DNA of 6,517 nucleotides from JAFAHZ01 sp035656415 (GTDB taxonomy: Bacteria; Vulcanimicrobiota; Vulcanimicrobiia; Vulcanimicrobiales; Vulcanimicrobiaceae), in assembly GCA_035656415.1 (NCBI GenBank), contig DASRSM010000077.1, positions 1 to 6,517 of the forward strand, read 5' to 3'. The notes under the pieces are model-generated. The model worked only from the letters and a program-made list of their open reading frames with translations, did no database searches and was not told the DNA's origin. Shown in pieces: positions 4,540 to 6,517 of this stretch. The position numbers and the translations under genes are program-made. Positions within the stretch are counted from its first letter, which is position 1; every line of letters begins with the position of its first letter.

Positions 4540-4731
4540 ATGGTCTTCTTCAAGCCTAAGGCCCCCGCGGGAATCTGTACCGGGAAGCTGCTTTGGATTT
4601 GGGCCGCTTACGCGTTCGCGATGGCGTGGATGTGGAACGCGCTGACGGCCGCGGGGCTTCCGGCGGCGGCGATTTGGGCGCTTGCTGGGTTGGCCGGCAC
4701 AGCGTTGCTCCTGGCGACTCGGGAGATCTAA
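4540..4731 (+). CDS. Small two-helix membrane protein (hypothetical)
   Basis: This is a 63-residue protein with two predicted membrane helices, about 17-36 (LLWIWAAYAFAMAWMWNALT) and 40-60 (LPAAAIWALAGLAGTALLLAT), and a short basic cytoplasmic start (MVFFKPKAP). It is not recognised as a named family. It is the first gene of the exporter operon. The ATG at 4540 has AGGAG at 4527-4531 with an eight-base spacing; an earlier ATG at 4535 is in another frame and too close to the AGGAG. One base separates its stop from the GTG of the next gene. The two membrane proteins may be accessory subunits or the cargo-handling part of the transporter; that is inference from position only. Confidence 0.75.
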   Translation: MVFFKPKAPAGICTGKLLWIWAAYAFAMAWMWNALTAAGLPAAAIWALAGLAGTALLLATREI

Positions 4732-4732
4732 G

Positions 4733-5314
4733 GTGGACGAGCAGCTCAACGCCGCCCAGGCGCGGGATCACATCGAGATGGTCGCGCGCATTCTCGAGGA
4801 GTCGCAGCAGCGGCTCTGCGCCGGCGGCGAGTTTTTCGTCGTTTGGGGACTCTTCGGCGCGTTTGTCACGCTCCTCGGGCATTTCGTGGCGAGTCGTGCG
4901 TTGCCGTCGCAGGCCTTGTGGGCTGGCCTCGTCGCGCTGATCGCGGCGATCGCGTTTTCGATCCGGCGCGGGCGCATTCTGAGAGTAGAGTCCGAGCGCG
5001 GGTCGCTGCTGCAGCGCGAGTTCTTCAACGTATTATGGATCACCATCGGCATGGGGTTCGTCGCGAACCTCGCGGTTTTCAACATCTTTCGCGGCATCGC
5101 GTCGGCTGCGATATGGAACTTTGCCGACGCCATCGTCCTGTTTTATATCGGAATGCACGGAAACCGGCGCGCGCAAGTGGCCGGTATCGCCGTCGTCGTT
5201 TCCCTGGTCGTCGCGAACTTTACGAGCGGTGACGTGGGCGCGTACGTGTTAGCGGCGGGAGTTTTCGCCGGGTATTGCGGTTTCGGCGTTGCCGAGCTGT
5301 TGTCGCGCGACTAA
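4733..5314 (+). CDS. Six-helix integral membrane protein (hypothetical)
   Basis: This 193-residue protein begins with a soluble amphipathic helix (about 3-28, EQLNAAQARDHIEMVARILEESQQRL). Six hydrophobic segments follow: about 33-52 (EFFVVWGLFGAFVTLLGHFV), 61-77, 97-119 (FFNVLWITIGMGFVANLAVFNIF), 121-141, 147-163 and 167-190. A basic loop, IRRGRILRVESERG, separates helices 2 and 3. No catalytic or transport motif is visible and I cannot name the family. Proteins of this general shape, with an N-terminal helix then a glycine-aromatic membrane entry, occur beside winged-helix regulators and ABC exporters. The GTG at 4733 was chosen because GGGAG at 4721-4725 lies seven bases upstream and the start follows the previous stop by one base. 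A longer form from 4682 would overlap that gene with unlikely sequence. Confidence 0.82.
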   Translation: MDEQLNAAQARDHIEMVARILEESQQRLCAGGEFFVVWGLFGAFVTLLGHFVASRALPSQALWAGLVALIAAIAFSIRRGRILRVESERGSLLQREFFNVLWITIGMGFVANLAVFNIFRGIASAAIWNFADAIVLFYIGMHGNRRAQVAGIAVVVSLVVANFTSGDVGAYVLAAGVFAGYCGFGVAELLSRD

Positions 5315-5315
5315 C

Positions 5316-5594
5316 GTGGACGATCTCTTGCTCTCGAAGATTCGATTGGGCATCGTCGCCGAGCTGTTAACGTCGGAATGGGTTGCGTTTTCCGAACTGC
5401 ATCGCGCGCTGGATGCGAGCCAAGGCAATCTGGGAGCTCACCTCGGCAAGCTCGTCGATTCGGGCTACATCGAGGAAACGAAAGCGTTCGTCAATCGCAG
5501 GCCGCTGACGCAATACCGTTTGACGTCCAAGGGGCGCGGAGCGTTCGTCGCTCACGTTCGACAACTGCAGTCCCTCCTGAAAGAAACCTCGTGA
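5316..5594 (+). CDS. Winged-helix transcriptional regulator (HTH_34/MarR-like)
   Basis: This 92-residue protein is essentially a single winged-helix DNA-binding domain. Helix 1 is SKIRLGIVAELL (7-18), helix 2 is FSELHRAL (25-32), and the recognition helix is SQGNLGAHLGKLVDSGYI (35-52). The wing is about 53-70 (EETKAFVNRRPLTQYRLT), and the C-terminal helix GAFVAHVRQLQSLLKE (75-90) probably dimerises. It resembles the compact HTH_34-type regulators that accompany ABC-2 exporters. The GTG at 5316 follows the previous stop by a single base and has no clear Shine-Dalgarno sequence, so it relies on coupling. Its stop overlaps the ATPase start (GTGA). Likely job: binding the inverted repeat at 4499-4527 and repressing its own operon. 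The absence of a ligand domain means the inducing signal is not evident. Confidence 0.88.
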   Translation: MDDLLLSKIRLGIVAELLTSEWVAFSELHRALDASQGNLGAHLGKLVDSGYIEETKAFVNRRPLTQYRLTSKGRGAFVAHVRQLQSLLKETS

Positions 5595-6412
5595 TTTTGA
5601 GCTTGAAAGACGTGCGCAAGTCGTACGGAGCTACCCGCGCGCTCGACGGAATATCGCTCGACGTCGGTCGCGGCGAGATCGTCGCCGTCCTCGGGCCCAA
5701 CGGCGCCGGAAAGACGACGGCGATCGAAATTGCCATCGGTTTGCGTGCACCCGATTCCGGTGACGTGCGTTTGTTCGAACGGTCGCCGCGCGATCCGAAG
5801 ACGCGGCTTCGCCTCGGCGTGACCCCGCAAGAAAGCGGTTTCCCCGACGCGCTTTCCGTCGGAGAGATCGTGCGTTTCGGTACGGCTCACTATCCGCATC
5901 CCGCGCCGACGCAAGCGATACTCAGCGCATTCGGGTTGAAGGCATTGTCGCACCGTCGCGCCGGAGCGCTTTCGGGGGGTGAATCGCGCCGGCTCGCGGT
6001 CGCGCTTGCGTTCGCCGGAAATCCCGATCTCGTCGTCCTCGACGAACCGACGACCGGACTCGACGTCGAGTCGCGGCGCCAGTTATGGGACGTCGTTCGC
6101 GACTATGCTGTCGATCGGTCCGTGCTCTTCACGACGCATTACTTAGAAGAAGCGCAAGCGCTGGCCACGCGTGTCGTCGTCGTCGATTCGGGCCGCGTGC
6201 TCTTCGACGGCTCGACCGCCGAGCTGCGCGGTCGCTTTGGTGCGCGCCGCTTGAGCTACGCCGGTAAAGACGGACACGTCGTCGTTACGATCGACGATAC
6301 CGACGAGTACGTACGCCGGCTCGTGCGCGACGGCGTCGCGTTTTCGAACTTGGAGATCGTCCCGCCCACGCTCGAAGAAGCCTTCCTTACCGTGACCGGA
6401 GGCCGCAAGTGA
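5591..6412 (+). CDS. ABC transporter ATP-binding protein (ABC-2 exporter type)
   Basis: This is a 273-residue ATPase subunit that powers an exporter at the cytoplasmic membrane. All nucleotide-binding motifs are present: Walker A GPNGAGKTT (35-43), Q-loop Gln80 in GVTPQE, signature LSGGE (127-131), Walker B LVVLDEP with Glu152 (147-153), D-loop GLD (156-158) and the switch His183 in TTHYLEEA. The C-terminal extension with a beta-rich segment (about 219-245) and the ending PPTLEEAFLTVTGGRK is typical of the DrrA/CcmA-like drug and polysaccharide exporters. The GTG at 5591 overlaps the regulator stop by four bases (GTGA) and begins right at ILSLKDVRKSYG. Any longer start would run through the regulator gene out of frame. 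The substrate cannot be told from sequence. The gene overlaps the following permease start, also as GTGA. Confidence 0.95.
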   Translation: MILSLKDVRKSYGATRALDGISLDVGRGEIVAVLGPNGAGKTTAIEIAIGLRAPDSGDVRLFERSPRDPKTRLRLGVTPQESGFPDALSVGEIVRFGTAHYPHPAPTQAILSAFGLKALSHRRAGALSGGESRRLAVALAFAGNPDLVVLDEPTTGLDVESRRQLWDVVRDYAVDRSVLFTTHYLEEAQALATRVVVVDSGRVLFDGSTAELRGRFGARRLSYAGKDGHVVVTIDDTDEYVRRLVRDGVAFSNLEIVPPTLEEAFLTVTGGRK

Positions 6413-6517
6413 ACGCGCTGCTTTTGACCCGCACCCACGCGCGCATCGCGCTGCTCGATCTGTTTCGTTCGCCGGGCTACGTCGTGCCGACGGTCGTCTT
6501 TCCGACGCTCTTTTACG
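6409..6517 (+). CDS. ABC-2 type permease, 5' part only
   Basis: Only 36 codons lie in the window. The reading frame starts at GTG 6409, overlapping the ATPase stop by four bases, with a good GGAGG at 6398-6402 six bases upstream. The visible N-terminus (MNALLLTRTHARIALLDLFRSPGYVVPTVVFPTLFY) is typical of ABC-2 permeases: a short amphipathic cytoplasmic helix with a LFRSPGYVV-type turn, leading into the first membrane helix (from about residue 23). Position and coupling make it the membrane partner of the ATPase. The rest is cut by the window edge. Confidence 0.85.
   Translation, partial: MNALLLTRTHARIALLDLFRSPGYVVPTVVFPTLFY

Overview
The window is a compact, GC-rich (mostly 60-70 %) bacterial chromosome segment. 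GTG and TTG starts are common, intergenic spaces are short and several genes overlap. It carries conserved housekeeping genes (trmD, rplS, rplU, prp) beside genes of less certain role. No phage, transposon, tRNA, rRNA or CRISPR signal was seen. A gene for Prp, the protease that trims ribosomal protein L27, sits directly after rplU. Together with the composition this suggests a high-GC lineage of the Terrabacteria type; Ca. Eremiobacterota or a similar uncultured phylum is my guess, held with low confidence.

Layout. (a) Positions 46-1166, minus strand: trmD then rplS, without the usual rpsP/rimM upstream. (b) 1175-2133, plus strand: a TPR protein translationally coupled to a protein made of two Clp N-domain-like repeats with no ATPase. 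(c) 2130-2606, minus strand: an unrecognised soluble protein, clearly AT-richer than its surroundings, with a TTG start. (d) 2709-2957, plus strand: a TatA/TatB-like protein whose tail overlaps the next, convergent gene. (e) 2923-4411, minus strand: transcription order is rplU, prp, a small single-pass membrane protein and a lytic transglycosylase. The rpmA (L27) gene expected after prp is absent. (f) 4412-4539: a bidirectional promoter region. rplU has a near-consensus extended -10 promoter that leaves almost no leader. The opposite strand has a promoter overlapped by a 29-bp inverted repeat. (g) 4540-6517, plus strand: a tightly coupled operon for a two-helix membrane protein, a six-helix membrane protein, a winged-helix regulator, an ABC ATPase and the start of its ABC-2 permease, which is cut by the window edge.

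How it fits together. The right-hand operon looks like a self-regulated exporter module: the encoded winged-helix protein is the natural candidate to bind the inverted repeat at the operon promoter. The rplU cluster couples ribosomal protein and ribosome-processing genes to cell-envelope genes. It also contains a terminator-like hairpin inside the first codons of prp that could set the ratio of L21 to the downstream products. The most interesting points are this attenuator-like hairpin, prp without rpmA, the operator/regulator pairing, the TPR plus orphan Clp-N pair, and a 25-bp perfect palindrome just after the start of the transglycosylase gene.
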